Both the position numbers and the translations under genes were made by a program. A stretch of DNA of 64,000 nt from Paenibacillus sp. V4I3 (lineage in GTDB: Bacteria > Bacillota > Bacilli > Paenibacillales > NBRC-103111), in NCBI RefSeq assembly GCF_030817215.1, contig NZ_JAUSZA010000001.1, forward strand, positions 2,764,501-2,828,500. The letters are read 5' to 3'. Positions 26,987 through 36,621 of this stretch are shown piece by piece; the first letter of the stretch is position 1; every line of letters starts with the position of its first letter. Below the pieces are notes generated by a model, which worked only from the letters and a program-made list of their open reading frames with translations, was not told the origin of the DNA and did not search any database.

Positions 26987-28489
26987 ATGAAGAAAAGATT
27001 CATGTTGGCAAGCGCACTCATCATCGGGTCAATGCTCTTACTATCCGCGTGCGGCGGCAATAGCGGAGGAGCGGCACCAGCCGGGGATAAAGAAGTTAAG
27101 CCGGAGGAAAAACCGACGGAACTGACTGTTGCTTTCCCGATTTTCGGTGCAGTGCCTAAGGATTTGTCCTTGGTGCAGGATTCCATTAATCAAATCGCAC
27201 AGAAGAAGATCAATGCTACTGTGAAGTTGACGCCGATCAGCTTTGGGAACTGGGATCAGCAAATTAACCTGATGCTGAGCAGCAGCGAAAAGCTGGATTT
27301 AATGTATGTAGGAGGCAACAACTACAGCAGCTATGTTTCAAAAGGTCAAATTGTTGCGCTTAGCAAACTTCTCGAACAGCACGGCCAAGGGATTGCAAAA
27401 GCGATGGATTCGTCCTATCTCAATGCAGCCAAAATTGCTGGATCAATCTACGCTATTCCTACCATCCGCGACTTTGCCGCGTATAATGGTCTGACAATGC
27501 GGAAGGATTTGGTCGACAAGTATCAAATCGATGTTAGTAAAATTCGTACGCTAGACGATGTAGAGGCCACATTGAAAACGATCAAGGAGAAAGAGCCAAA
27601 TGTGACGCCATTGATTCCAGGCAATATCGGTAGAACGATGCTCGATTCGTACCGTACGTTTGACATGCTTGGGGATTCACTTGGTGTTCTTCCGAATTTT
27701 GACAATAATCTCAAAGTAGTCAATTTGTACGAAACGGAGGAATATGCTCAGTTTACCAAAAAGATGAGAAACTGGTATACATCTGGCTTGATTCTGAAAG
27801 ACGCCGCAACTAATAAAACTTCTCAGTTTGATTTGATCAAGTCGAACCGCGGTTTTGCCTATTTCTCCAATATGAAGCCAGGGTTTGAGCAGCAAGAATC
27901 GAAGAGCAGCGGTGTGCCTGTGGTCACGGCAAACTTGCTTCAGCCTGTTTCTACAACTACTAACGTCACAGGTGTCATGTGGGGGATACCAATTAACTCC
28001 AAGACACCGGAAAAAGCGATGGATTTCCTGAACCTTATGTATTCAGACAAAGATATCGTCAACCTGTTCGATTGGGGTGTGGAAGGGAAACACTATGTCA
28101 AATCGGGTGATGTTATCGACTATCCTCAAGGCGTTGACACTAAATCCTCCGGATACAACCCGAATACGGGATGGTTGTTTGGAAATCAATTCCTCTCCTA
28201 TGTATTTAAAGGAGACGATCCGAAAATATGGGAGAAAATGGACCAATTCAACAAATCGGCGTTGAAATCCAAGGCGCTCGGCTTTACGTTCGACGCAAAT
28301 CCGGTTAAGGCTGAATATGCCGCGGTAACCAACGTGGTTACGCAGTATAAGCTTCCGCTTGAGACGGGAAGCGTCGATCCGGAGAAAGTCTTGCCAGAGT
28401 TTATCTCCAAGCTGAAATCCGCCGGAATTGATAAAATTATCACAGAGAAACAAAAACAGCTCGACGAATGGGCGAAAAGCAGTAAATAA
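26987..28489 (+). CDS. Lipoprotein extracellular solute-binding protein of a sugar ABC transporter
   Basis: A 500-residue family 1 binding protein. The N-terminus is a lipoprotein signal with the lipobox LLLSACGG and Cys22 as the lipidated residue, followed by a Gly/Ser/Ala-rich linker. The C-terminal third resembles the DUF3502-type tail seen in LplA-like oligosaccharide-binding proteins of Paenibacillus. GGGGGAG precedes the ATG. The matching permeases come after GH2, and no ATPase gene is present; such systems usually share a general MsmX-type ATPase. The ligand is probably an oligosaccharide processed by the adjacent GH2 and GH3. Confidence 0.9.
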   Translation: MKKRFMLASALIIGSMLLLSACGGNSGGAAPAGDKEVKPEEKPTELTVAFPIFGAVPKDLSLVQDSINQIAQKKINATVKLTPISFGNWDQQINLMLSSSEKLDLMYVGGNNYSSYVSKGQIVALSKLLEQHGQGIAKAMDSSYLNAAKIAGSIYAIPTIRDFAAYNGLTMRKDLVDKYQIDVSKIRTLDDVEATLKTIKEKEPNVTPLIPGNIGRTMLDSYRTFDMLGDSLGVLPNFDNNLKVVNLYETEEYAQFTKKMRNWYTSGLILKDAATNKTSQFDLIKSNRGFAYFSNMKPGFEQQESKSSGVPVVTANLLQPVSTTTNVTGVMWGIPINSKTPEKAMDFLNLMYSDKDIVNLFDWGVEGKHYVKSGDVIDYPQGVDTKSSGYNPNTGWLFGNQFLSYVFKGDDPKIWEKMDQFNKSALKSKALGFTFDANPVKAEYAAVTNVVTQYKLPLETGSVDPEKVLPEFISKLKSAGIDKIITEKQKQLDEWAKSSK

Positions 28490-28513
28490 TTCATTTCGGC
28501 TCCAATTCATTTG

Positions 28514-28549
28514 CCCCGATCAACATCTCAGTTGGTCGGGGAATTTTTT
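28514..28549 (+). terminator. Intrinsic terminator between binding-protein and GH2 genes
   Basis: CCCCGATCAAC and GTTGGTCGGGG form a perfect stem, followed shortly by TTTTTT. Readthrough could set a high binding-protein to enzyme ratio. Confidence 0.85.
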
Positions 28550-28597
28550 GACAGGGATTCTGTCATTTCAATCGACACCGAAAAGGGGTATATATAG

Positions 28598-30886
28598 ATG
28601 CTAAATATCATGCCATTAAACGATCAATGGACATTCACGAAAAATAATAATCCCGCCTACATACTTGAGTCCATACAAGACGGCCAGTCTGTCACACTGC
28701 CTCATTCCTGGAACGATACCGACGGTCAGGGTGGTAGCGAACAGTACTACCGGGGGCAATGCTGGTATCAGCGGATTTTGGATATTACCCAAGAGGATTT
28801 GACAAAACGCATCTATCTGGAAATCGGCGCCGCCGGGAATATGGGTCATGTTTATGTCAACGGCAGCTTGGTCGGGGACAGCCGGTGCGGATATGCCATG
28901 TTTAGAGTCCCTTTAACCCCATACTTGAAGGAGGGAGAAAATCTTATCGCCATTATGGTTGACAACAGCTACGACAACTCAGTGTTCCCCCTAATGGCCG
29001 ATTTTACCTTCTATGGCGGATTGTACAGGGAAGTGAAACTTCTTGTTATGGACGATATCCACTTTGACGTCATGGACAATGGACGGGATGGTGTCTATTT
29101 GACGCAACGGAAAATCGCACCAGAAACGTTTGAATTGGCCGTACATGGTCAAATCGTGAATGAATCCTCAATTTCCAAAGAAGGAATCCTTCAGATACAG
29201 CTTAAGGATGAATTTGGAAAAACAGTCATGGAGGAAAGTTCAGAACTTGCTCTTGGAAATGAAGCAAAATTCAGGATAAGAAGTGAAATCGTAAATCCGA
29301 TTCTTTGGGACGGCTTAGATCAACCCTATCTGTATACGGTAGAGGTATCCGTGGTCATCGAGGGACAAGTCTGCGATTCTCGGCAAATCACGTTAGGATT
29401 TAGGACGGTTGAAGCGACAACGGAGCAAGGCTTGCTCTTGAATGGCAAACCAGTCAAGATTAACGGCGTATGCCGACATCAGGACTTCGCTGGTGTGGGT
29501 AATGCCATTACGAAAAAGCATATGGATGAAGATATAGCCTTGATCCGGGAAATCGGAGCGAACAGCCTTCGTCTTGCCCATTACCAGCATGATGACTATT
29601 TTTACAGCTTGTGCGACCGTCACGGTTTACTGGTATGGGCCGAGATTCCGTTTATCAGCATTCCTTCCACCCAAGATCCGGAAAACCGCAATGCGGAAGA
29701 ACAGCTGGAAAAGCTCATTAAACAGGCTTACAATCACTCCTCTATCTATTGTTGGGGTATACAAAACGAGATTACGATTGCCGTAGAAACGGAGCAAACT
29801 TATACAACCATCAAAAAACTGGAAGCTTTGGCCAAACAATTAGACCCTAGCCGCTTAACTGTTCAAGCCAATATTAACGGTGTTGAGAATGACAGTATAA
29901 TAAATAGCTTTACTGACCTGATCGGATACAATTTATACTACGGCTGGTATTATGGTGAAATCAAAGACTTGCAAGTACGCCTAGATGAGTTTCATCAAGT
30001 TCAACCTCAAATTCCAATAATCGTATCCGAATACGGGGTGGATACGAATCCCAAGTACCATTCTTATAGGCCTGGGGTTCAAGATTATACGGAGGAATAC
30101 CAGCTTTTATTCCATCACAATGCCCTGGAAACCTTCGATAAGCGATCGTTTGTATTAGGCGGTTATGTATGGAACATGTTTGATTTCGGCAGCGCAAACA
30201 GAAATGAAGGCGGTGAAACAGGAAAGAACTTGAAGGGACTTGTTACCATTGACCGGAAACTCAAGAAGGACGCCTTTTATCTTTATAAAGCTAACTGGTC
30301 TAAGGTTCCTTTCGTTCATTTAGCCGGCCGACGATTTGTGAATAGGCACCAAGAGCTCAATGATATTGTGATCCTGTCTAATTTGCACGATGTTAAAGTT
30401 TATTTAAATCATACCCTTCTTACCGAAATTAAGAGCGGCGCACCGATGAAAATCATAAAGGATGTACCATTGATCGCAGGGGAGAATTATGTAAAAGTCG
30501 AAGCTGCGGATGAATTTGGCGTCATCCATACGGATGAGATTGTGCTTCATCATGCAGCGGAAATTGACCCTAGTTATATCCATGTTAAACCGGAAAAAGC
30601 AAAATATGTCGTCAACTGGTTCGAAAAATTTGATCTATCCAATGCTGAGCCCATCGAATTAAAAGACGGATACTATTCTACATTTGACACGATTGAAGAC
30701 CTCTATAGCAATGAAGAAACGAAAGCGGTATATCTTAAATACTTTGGAGATATGGCCAATAATCCGTTCTTTGAGGTGATGAGAGGGGTTATGTCCATTC
30801 AGAAAATGTCCCAACTGGTGCAATTTAATATTGTCCCGGAATTGTTGGCAGTCATTAACAAAGAACTGAATGCGATAAAAAAATGA
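28598..30886 (+). CDS. GH2-family glycoside hydrolase (beta-galactosidase/beta-glucuronidase type)
   Basis: A 762-residue protein with no signal peptide, so cytosolic. It has an N-terminal jelly roll (LPHSWNDTDGQ, GMGHVYVNG-like), an immunoglobulin-like domain, and the TIM barrel with GVCRHQD, acid/base Glu391 in WGIQNEI and nucleophile Glu478 in IVSEYGVD. The C-terminal region contains a further Ig-like domain and an unusual helical tail rich in Asn and Met. AAAAGGGG precedes the start. GH2 covers several beta-linked sugars; I infer a galactoside, glucuronide or mannoside but cannot choose. It lies between transporter genes of the same cluster. Confidence 0.9.
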   Translation: MLNIMPLNDQWTFTKNNNPAYILESIQDGQSVTLPHSWNDTDGQGGSEQYYRGQCWYQRILDITQEDLTKRIYLEIGAAGNMGHVYVNGSLVGDSRCGYAMFRVPLTPYLKEGENLIAIMVDNSYDNSVFPLMADFTFYGGLYREVKLLVMDDIHFDVMDNGRDGVYLTQRKIAPETFELAVHGQIVNESSISKEGILQIQLKDEFGKTVMEESSELALGNEAKFRIRSEIVNPILWDGLDQPYLYTVEVSVVIEGQVCDSRQITLGFRTVEATTEQGLLLNGKPVKINGVCRHQDFAGVGNAITKKHMDEDIALIREIGANSLRLAHYQHDDYFYSLCDRHGLLVWAEIPFISIPSTQDPENRNAEEQLEKLIKQAYNHSSIYCWGIQNEITIAVETEQTYTTIKKLEALAKQLDPSRLTVQANINGVENDSIINSFTDLIGYNLYYGWYYGEIKDLQVRLDEFHQVQPQIPIIVSEYGVDTNPKYHSYRPGVQDYTEEYQLLFHHNALETFDKRSFVLGGYVWNMFDFGSANRNEGGETGKNLKGLVTIDRKLKKDAFYLYKANWSKVPFVHLAGRRFVNRHQELNDIVILSNLHDVKVYLNHTLLTEIKSGAPMKIIKDVPLIAGENYVKVEAADEFGVIHTDEIVLHHAAEIDPSYIHVKPEKAKYVVNWFEKFDLSNAEPIELKDGYYSTFDTIEDLYSNEETKAVYLKYFGDMANNPFFEVMRGVMSIQKMSQLVQFNIVPELLAVINKELNAIKK

Positions 30887-30894
30887 TTACTGTA

Positions 30895-30935
30895 TTGTCC
30901 CTGTCAACTTTGCCTGTTGACAGGGACAATTTTTT
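30895..30935 (+). terminator. Intrinsic terminator after the GH2 gene
   Basis: TTGTCCCTGTCAAC and GTTGACAGGGACAA form a perfect 14-bp stem followed by TTTTTT. Confidence 0.92.
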
Positions 30936-30941
30936 GAATTA

Positions 30942-31000
30942 GAGGTGGAAGGCTAGTCGGCAAAGTGCAAACTAGAAGTCGTAGAAACGGTAGTGGGACG
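30942..31000 (+). repeat. Leader repeat, copy 2 (before the first permease gene)
   Basis: Related to the stretch at 26834-26880: both contain TAGTCGGCAAA, TGCA and AGTCGT in the same order, and both precede a transporter gene of this cluster by roughly 100 bases. Confidence 0.5.
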
Positions 31001-31072
31001 AACGGAATTTCATTACTATGAGAGTACAGCAAGATACCATACACCGCGATAATGGAAAGGGGAACTTTCGGA

Positions 31073-32005
31073 ATGACAAAACGTACGCATAGCAATGCCA
31101 GGAAGAGAATTTGGAAATACAGCCCGCTCTATCTAATGATGCTTCCAGGAATTGCATACTTGATCATCAATAATTATTTACCAATGTTCGGTCTCACGAT
31201 TGCTTTCAAGGACATCAATTTCGCTAAAGGAATATGGGGGTCCGATTGGGTTGGTTTTCAGAATTTCAAGTTTCTGTTCCAAACATCTGACGCTTACTTG
31301 ATTACCCGCAATACGATTCTTTATAACGCAGCTTTCATTGTGATCGGCCTCGTCGTTGCGGTTGGCTTCGCCATTCTGCTGAACGAAATCAAGAGCAAGT
31401 TTGCGTCCCGTCTGTATCAAAGCATTATCATTCTACCATTTCTGATTTCGATGGTATTGGTCAGTTATCTCGCATTTTCGATGCTGAGCATCGAGACCGG
31501 ATTCATGAATAAGACGATCCTGCCGGCGCTGGGCATCGAGCCGATTTCTTGGTACAACGAGCCGAAATACTGGCCGGTCATTCTGACCTTGGTTCATACT
31601 TGGAAGGGCGCAGGGTACGCATGTATCATTTACCTGGCTGCAATTATCGGCATTGATCCGGAATATTACGAAGCGGCGAAGCTGGACGGGGCATCCAAGT
31701 GGCAGCAAATCCGCACGATTACAATACCGCTGATCACTCCCGTAATCATCATGCTGACGCTCCTGGCGATCGGGCGCATTTTCTACTCCGACTTCGGCCT
31801 GTTCTATCAAGTCCCGATGAATGCAGGAGCCCTCTTCAGTACTACGAACGTCATCGATACGTATGTGTTCCGCGGTCTATTGCAGCTTGGTAACATAGGC
31901 ATGTCATCAGCCGCTGGCTTCTACCAATCGATAGTCGGATTCGTGCTGGTTATCGTCTCCAACTATGTGGTTCGAAAAGTCAACAAAGAAAATGCGCTGT
32001 TCTAA
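31073..32005 (+). CDS. Sugar ABC transporter permease, LplB type
   Basis: The ATG at 31073 (MTKRTHSN) has AAAGGGGAA about nine bases upstream; the earlier ATG at 31052 has no ribosome site. The 310-residue protein has six membrane segments and the EAA loop YEAAKLDGASKWQQIRTITIP, which contacts the ATPase. The N-terminal YSPLYLMMLPG is characteristic of LplB-type permeases that pair with YtcP-type partners. It is followed by its partner 11 bases later. It probably imports the oligosaccharide captured by the upstream binding protein. Confidence 0.92.
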   Translation: MTKRTHSNARKRIWKYSPLYLMMLPGIAYLIINNYLPMFGLTIAFKDINFAKGIWGSDWVGFQNFKFLFQTSDAYLITRNTILYNAAFIVIGLVVAVGFAILLNEIKSKFASRLYQSIIILPFLISMVLVSYLAFSMLSIETGFMNKTILPALGIEPISWYNEPKYWPVILTLVHTWKGAGYACIIYLAAIIGIDPEYYEAAKLDGASKWQQIRTITIPLITPVIIMLTLLAIGRIFYSDFGLFYQVPMNAGALFSTTNVIDTYVFRGLLQLGNIGMSSAAGFYQSIVGFVLVIVSNYVVRKVNKENALF

Positions 32006-32016
32006 GGGGGATATAC

Positions 32017-32907
32017 ATGAATAATGAAAATCGTGTTTGGCAGTGGGCCGCACATCTTGTGATGATCTTGTTTTCAATCAGTTGCCTGCTTCCGTTTGTT
32101 CTTTTGACAATGTCGTCCATAACGGACGAAAAGACAATCCTGCAGAATGGGTATTCTTTGTTTCCAAAACAGTTCAGTTTAAGCGCATACGAATATTTGT
32201 GGCAGCAATCGTCGCTCGTATTTAATGCTTACGGGATCACAGTTCTCATTACCATCGTGGGGACAACGATAAGCCTCTTAATAACATCGATGCTGGCTTA
32301 CCCCTTATCGCGCCGCGATTTGCCGGGTGGAACGTTCTTCGCCTTTCTGTTGTTTTTCACATTGTTGTTCAACGGCGGCCTTGTTCCAACGTACTTGATC
32401 TATACACAACTATTCCATATCAAGAATACGCTATGGGCTTTAATCGTTCCTGGACTTCTTATGAACGGCTTTAACGTGCTTCTCATGCGAACGTTCTTCA
32501 TGACGACAATTCCGGTTCCGGTACTGGAATCGGCAAGCATAGACGGTGCAAGCGAATTTAAAATGTATTACAAAATTGTGCTGCCTCTCTCGCTGCCGAT
32601 TCTGGCCACCGTCGGCTTGTTTCAAGGACTGGCTTATTGGAACGACTGGAACAACGGTTTAATTTATGTAACCAACCCTAAATTGTTCAGTCTGCAGAAC
32701 GTGCTCAACCGGATTATGAGCGACATCCAGTTCTTGGCTAGTAACAGCGAGATCGGCTCGCAAGCTGGGGAGAGCATTGCGCAGCTGCCTAGCGAAACAT
32801 TCCGCATGGCGATTGCGGTGATTGCCGTGATCCCGGTTCTGATCGCATATCCGTTCTTCCAGAAATACTTCGTCAAAGGTATGACCATTGGTGCTGTTAA
32901 AGGTTGA
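32017..32907 (+). CDS. Sugar ABC transporter permease, YtcP/CarB type
   Basis: A 296-residue protein with six hydrophobic segments and an EAA-type loop, LESASIDGASEFKMYYKIVLP. The start follows AAGGGGGATA. It ends in KYFVKGMTIGAVKG, the usual C-terminus of this subfamily. With the preceding gene it forms the membrane channel of the transporter. The GH3 gene begins 24 bases after it, so these three genes are cotranscribed. Confidence 0.92.
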   Translation: MNNENRVWQWAAHLVMILFSISCLLPFVLLTMSSITDEKTILQNGYSLFPKQFSLSAYEYLWQQSSLVFNAYGITVLITIVGTTISLLITSMLAYPLSRRDLPGGTFFAFLLFFTLLFNGGLVPTYLIYTQLFHIKNTLWALIVPGLLMNGFNVLLMRTFFMTTIPVPVLESASIDGASEFKMYYKIVLPLSLPILATVGLFQGLAYWNDWNNGLIYVTNPKLFSLQNVLNRIMSDIQFLASNSEIGSQAGESIAQLPSETFRMAIAVIAVIPVLIAYPFFQKYFVKGMTIGAVKG

Positions 32908-32931
32908 TTTCATTACATTAGGAGGGTAACC

Positions 32932-35208
32932 ATGAAAAGAAATATTCAAGAATTGATTTCACAAATGACTTTGGAAGAGAAAGCATCTCTCTGCTCGGGA
33001 CTTGACTTTTGGCATACGAAAGGGATCGAGCGGCTCGGCATTCCGTCCGTCATGATGACGGATGGGCCTCATGGACTTCGTAAGCAGCGCGCGTCGGCAG
33101 ATAATTTGGGACTGTTCGATAGCGTTCCTGCTACGTGCTTCCCATCTGCAGCGGGGCTTGCTTCTTCGTGGGATCGTGAGATGATCGGCAAGGTCGGTGT
33201 GGCGCTAGGGGAAGAGTGTCAGGCTGAAGACGTCGCCATTTTGCTTGGCCCCGGCGCCAATATCAAGAGATCGCCGCTATGCGGCCGCAATTTCGAATAT
33301 TTTTCGGAGGATCCGTATTTGTCATCGGAAATGGCTGCTGCTCATATTCAAGGGGTACAGAGCCAAGGCGTGGGCACGTCACTAAAGCATTTCGCAGCTA
33401 ATAATCAGGAACACCGCCGGATGACGACTAATGCTGTAGTGGATGAGCGTACACTGCGGGAAATTTATTTGGCTAGTTTCGAAGGAGCGGTAAAAAAAGG
33501 GCAACCGTGGACGGTCATGTGCGCCTATAACCAGCTTAACGGCGAGTATTGCGGGGAAAATGAGCGTCTACTTACAGAAATATTGAAGGACGAGTGGGGA
33601 CATGAGGGGTTTGTCGTTTCCGACTGGGGCGCAGTGAACGAGCGTGCAGACGGTTTGGCTGCAGGTCTTGAGCTGGAAATGCCGACAAGTAACGGCGCCG
33701 GTGACCGTAAAATCGTCGAAGCGGTGAAAAGCGGCAGGCTGTCAGAGAAAAAGCTCGACTCGGCTGTTGAGCGAATATTGAACATTGTCTTCATGGCGGT
33801 CGACAGCAAGAAGCCGGGTGCTTCCTATGATCCGGAGGTGCATCATATTCTAGCACGGGAAGTTGCGCGTGAAAGCATGGTGCTGCTGAAAAACGAGGAC
33901 GGCATCTTGCCATTGCCGAAGTCCGGCAAAATTGCCGTCATCGGGCAACTCGCCAAGCAGCCGAGATATCAAGGCGGAGGCAGCTCGCATATTAAGCCAA
34001 CCAAGCTCGAGGATATCAGCGAAGAGCTTGCCAAATCGGCGGGAAGCGGCGCGGAGATTGCGTATGCCCAGGGCTATGAGTTGAACGGAGACCAAACGAA
34101 TCCACAGCTTTTGAAGGAAGCGATCAAGCTTGCAGAAGATGCATCGGTCGTTATTCTCTTCGTCGGTTTGCCTGACCGATATGAATCGGAAGGATTTGAT
34201 CGCGAGCATTTGAACCTCCCGCTCAATCAATCGGAGCTGATTGAAGCGGTGACCGCGGCGAAAAAACAGATAGTAATTGTGCTTAGCAATGGGGCCCCGG
34301 TGGAAATGCCTTGGATTGGCAATGTAAAGGCTGTGCTCGAGGCTTATTTAGGCGGCCAAGCGCTAGGCGGTGCGATTGCCGATATACTGTTCGGTGATGC
34401 CAATCCTTGCGGCAAGCTGGCCGAGACGTTCCCTGTTCAGTTGAGCGACAATCCATCTTATTTAAATTTCCCGGGTGATGGAGACCTTGTGGAATATAAG
34501 GAAGGGATTTACGTCGGTTACCGCTATTATGACAAGAAAAAGCTACGGCCACTGTTCCCATTCGGTCATGGGCTTAGTTATACAACTTTCGAATACGGCG
34601 GACTTGTGGTGGACAAAGATACGATGAACGACAGCGATTCGGTGCACGTCTCAGTCAATATAAAGAATACCGGCAGCAGAGTTGGCAAAGAGATCGTGCA
34701 ACTGTATGTGCGGGATGTGCGCAGCAGCGTGTCTCGCCCGGAGAAGGAGCTGAAGGGATTCGTCAAAGTAGCGCTGGAGCCTGGAGAAGCGAAAACCGTC
34801 ACCTTTATGCTTGACAAGAGATCCTTTGCATATTTCGATGTGGAAATGAACGATTGGCATGTTGAGACAGGTGAGTTCGAAATTCTGGTCGGAAAGTCTT
34901 CAGCGGAGATCGTTCTTAAGAGGACCATTCGAGTGAATTCGACGGTATCGATAGCGAAGACGTATACTCGTAATTCGACTGTTGGCGATCTGATGGAGAA
35001 CCCGCGAGCCGCTACGATCGTAACGGATTTGCTAAAGCATTCGCCATTCGGCTCTTCTAACGGAGAAGGGGAAGGGATGTCCGAGCTGATGACCGCGTTC
35101 CTGAAATATTTGCCGCTTCGAGGTTTAGTTGCATTCAGCGGAGGCGGACTTACGGTTGAGTCTCTTGATTCATTGCTCGAGCGGCTGAATCAGGGAGAAA
35201 AGGAGTAG
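32932..35208 (+). CDS. GH3-family beta-glycosidase (beta-glucosidase type)
   Basis: A 758-residue cytosolic enzyme, start behind AGGAGGG. The N-terminal barrel has [12 protein letters not shown] and nucleophile Asp231 in [12 protein letters not shown]. The second alpha/beta domain carries [19 protein letters not shown] and the catalytic-loop region [17 protein letters not shown] fibronectin-like C-terminal domain and a further short helical tail follow. GH3 enzymes split off terminal beta-glucose, xylose or other sugars. With GH2, it would finish imported oligosaccharides. It is the last gene of the operon. Confidence 0.93.
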   Translation: MKRNIQELISQMTLEEKASLCSGLDFWHTKGIERLGIPSVMMTDGPHGLRKQRASADNLGLFDSVPATCFPSAAGLASSWDREMIGKVGVALGEECQAEDVAILLGPGANIKRSPLCGRNFEYFSEDPYLSSEMAAAHIQGVQSQGVGTSLKHFAANNQEHRRMTTNAVVDERTLREIYLASFEGAVKKGQPWTVMCAYNQLNGEYCGENERLLTEILKDEWGHEGFVVSDWGAVNERADGLAAGLELEMPTSNGAGDRKIVEAVKSGRLSEKKLDSAVERILNIVFMAVDSKKPGASYDPEVHHILAREVARESMVLLKNEDGILPLPKSGKIAVIGQLAKQPRYQGGGSSHIKPTKLEDISEELAKSAGSGAEIAYAQGYELNGDQTNPQLLKEAIKLAEDASVVILFVGLPDRYESEGFDREHLNLPLNQSELIEAVTAAKKQIVIVLSNGAPVEMPWIGNVKAVLEAYLGGQALGGAIADILFGDANPCGKLAETFPVQLSDNPSYLNFPGDGDLVEYKEGIYVGYRYYDKKKLRPLFPFGHGLSYTTFEYGGLVVDKDTMNDSDSVHVSVNIKNTGSRVGKEIVQLYVRDVRSSVSRPEKELKGFVKVALEPGEAKTVTFMLDKRSFAYFDVEMNDWHVETGEFEILVGKSSAEIVLKRTIRVNSTVSIAKTYTRNSTVGDLMENPRAATIVTDLLKHSPFGSSNGEGEGMSELMTAFLKYLPLRGLVAFSGGGLTVESLDSLLERLNQGEKE

Positions 35209-35240
35209 CTTCATACCAAAAGCGGTGGAATAGACATTAT

Positions 35241-35275
35241 AAAGACGTTGCCTATGATCAAGGCAGCGTCTTTTT
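35241..35275 (+). terminator. Intrinsic terminator ending the glycan operon
   Basis: AAAGACGTTGCCT pairs with GGCAGCGTCTTT (one mismatch), followed by TTTTT. Confidence 0.85.
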
Positions 35276-35442
35276 ACATACTTATTGAAAAGAATATCAA
35301 ACACGTTCAACTATTTTATTACTTCGTCCGGATAGTAGATTACGTTTTTTTTCGGTGAGAGCATATTGATAATCCACTACTTTCCAAAATACAAAGTATA
35401 ATGGTAGTCAAATGAGACCTGTAGACAGATATTATTTGTAAA

Positions 35443-35706
35443 ATGTTACGTAGAGGAGGAAATGTTATTAATTCTCTAGGAGACAAAATACATAAAATCA
35501 TTGCAGCATGGGATCCATTTGATTTAAAGATCTACGGTATCGAAAGTTATGAAATACTAAAATGCATTCACTATAGCGGGTCTAGGGATCCTGAGCAAAT
35601 AGCTGGTTATATTGAATCTATGCTTCGACATTTGGATCCTTCGCGAAAATTAAATAAGTGTGAATGCTTATTAAATGCTAAAAAAATTATTGAGATATTG
35701 GAATAA
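35443..35706 (+). CDS. Small protein of unknown function, DUF1871-like
   Basis: Up to 87 residues with IIAAWDPFDLKIYGI, a pattern similar to the DUF1871 family of small Bacillales proteins; this match is from memory. The start is uncertain. The ATG at 35443 has no ribosome site, whereas AGGAGG at 35453-35458 would place initiation at an ATT codon near 35467, giving about 79 residues. The gene is followed by a terminator that has been used as the target of a group II intron. 35276-35442 shows no gene. Confidence 0.6.
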   Translation: MLRRGGNVINSLGDKIHKIIAAWDPFDLKIYGIESYEILKCIHYSGSRDPEQIAGYIESMLRHLDPSRKLNKCECLLNAKKIIEILE

Positions 35707-35744
35707 ATTTAAGTCATTCCGCTAACTGAGAACGTTAGTGAAAT

Positions 35745-35773
35745 AGCGGTTGCTTCGGCAGCCGCTTTTGTTT
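35745..35773 (+). terminator. Intrinsic terminator interrupted downstream by a group II intron
   Basis: AGCGGTTGC and GCAGCCGCT pair around a TTCG loop, followed by TTTGTTT. The intron's GTGCG starts at the next base. Class C group II introns characteristically insert just after such hairpins. Confidence 0.85.
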
Positions 35774-36621
35774 GTGCGCCTCACAGTCGCACAATCTAAG
35801 TGGTTCAAATCCACTCGGTAACTTTACCCTTTAAAGTGCCGTAGCCGAAGTAGAGGTCCTAATCCAGCAGGGTTAGGATTGGCAGGGTGTCTCTTGTGAG
35901 AGGGAATCCGAAGGGCCTGCAGGCAAAATCCAGCCCGGAATGCGGTGAACCAGAGGTGGCGGCGATGTTGGGTGACCCGCCAAACAAACGGGGAAACTTA
36001 TGCAAATATGTATATCTTGTAGGGAAACAAACAAAGGGATATGACCTGCAAGGCTCATCGACGTGATTAGGGTCAGGATGGATGGAATAGAATGTGCAGA
36101 TAACTGAGGGAAGTCTCGTAGCTTCCTTGACGCAAACGCGGACAAGGTAGGGGAGGTATAACCTTAAAGGGAAAGCCGAATCAATGGGCTGCGAGATGGC
36201 GGATCGTTCCGTAATAGCGAGTAAGTCCGAGCCGATGAAAGCTGGTAACAGTCTGGAGGGGAAAACTCGGATGAGTATGCGCGCGAGAAAGAAGACTCAG
36301 TCGCATAACCTGCTTCCGCTTCAAAAGAGGGAAGACAGAGGCAAAGGGGACGTGCTTCGTCAAAATCTGTGAGTTTGCGTGAGTGGAGATCGTAAGCGCC
36401 TTAAACCAACGAGAGTAGCTCCAAGTGGGTGCGTCCCGCCAATGGCGAAGAACGCCAACGGATAAGGACTACTGGCGACCTGAGTACACGGCGGACCAAC
36501 AGAGTGATTGACAATGAGTCTAAGACGCATTTGTTACGCCCGTGGAACAAGCAAGGAATCGATCATCTGTAGCGGAAACAAGACCAGTTTGGTGAGTAGC
36601 GGTAAAGGTGGTGAAACACCA

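Noticed and set aside
36181-36372. Short open frames on both strands within the group II intron 5' half
   Set aside because: They overlap structured intron RNA domains and have no coding character.
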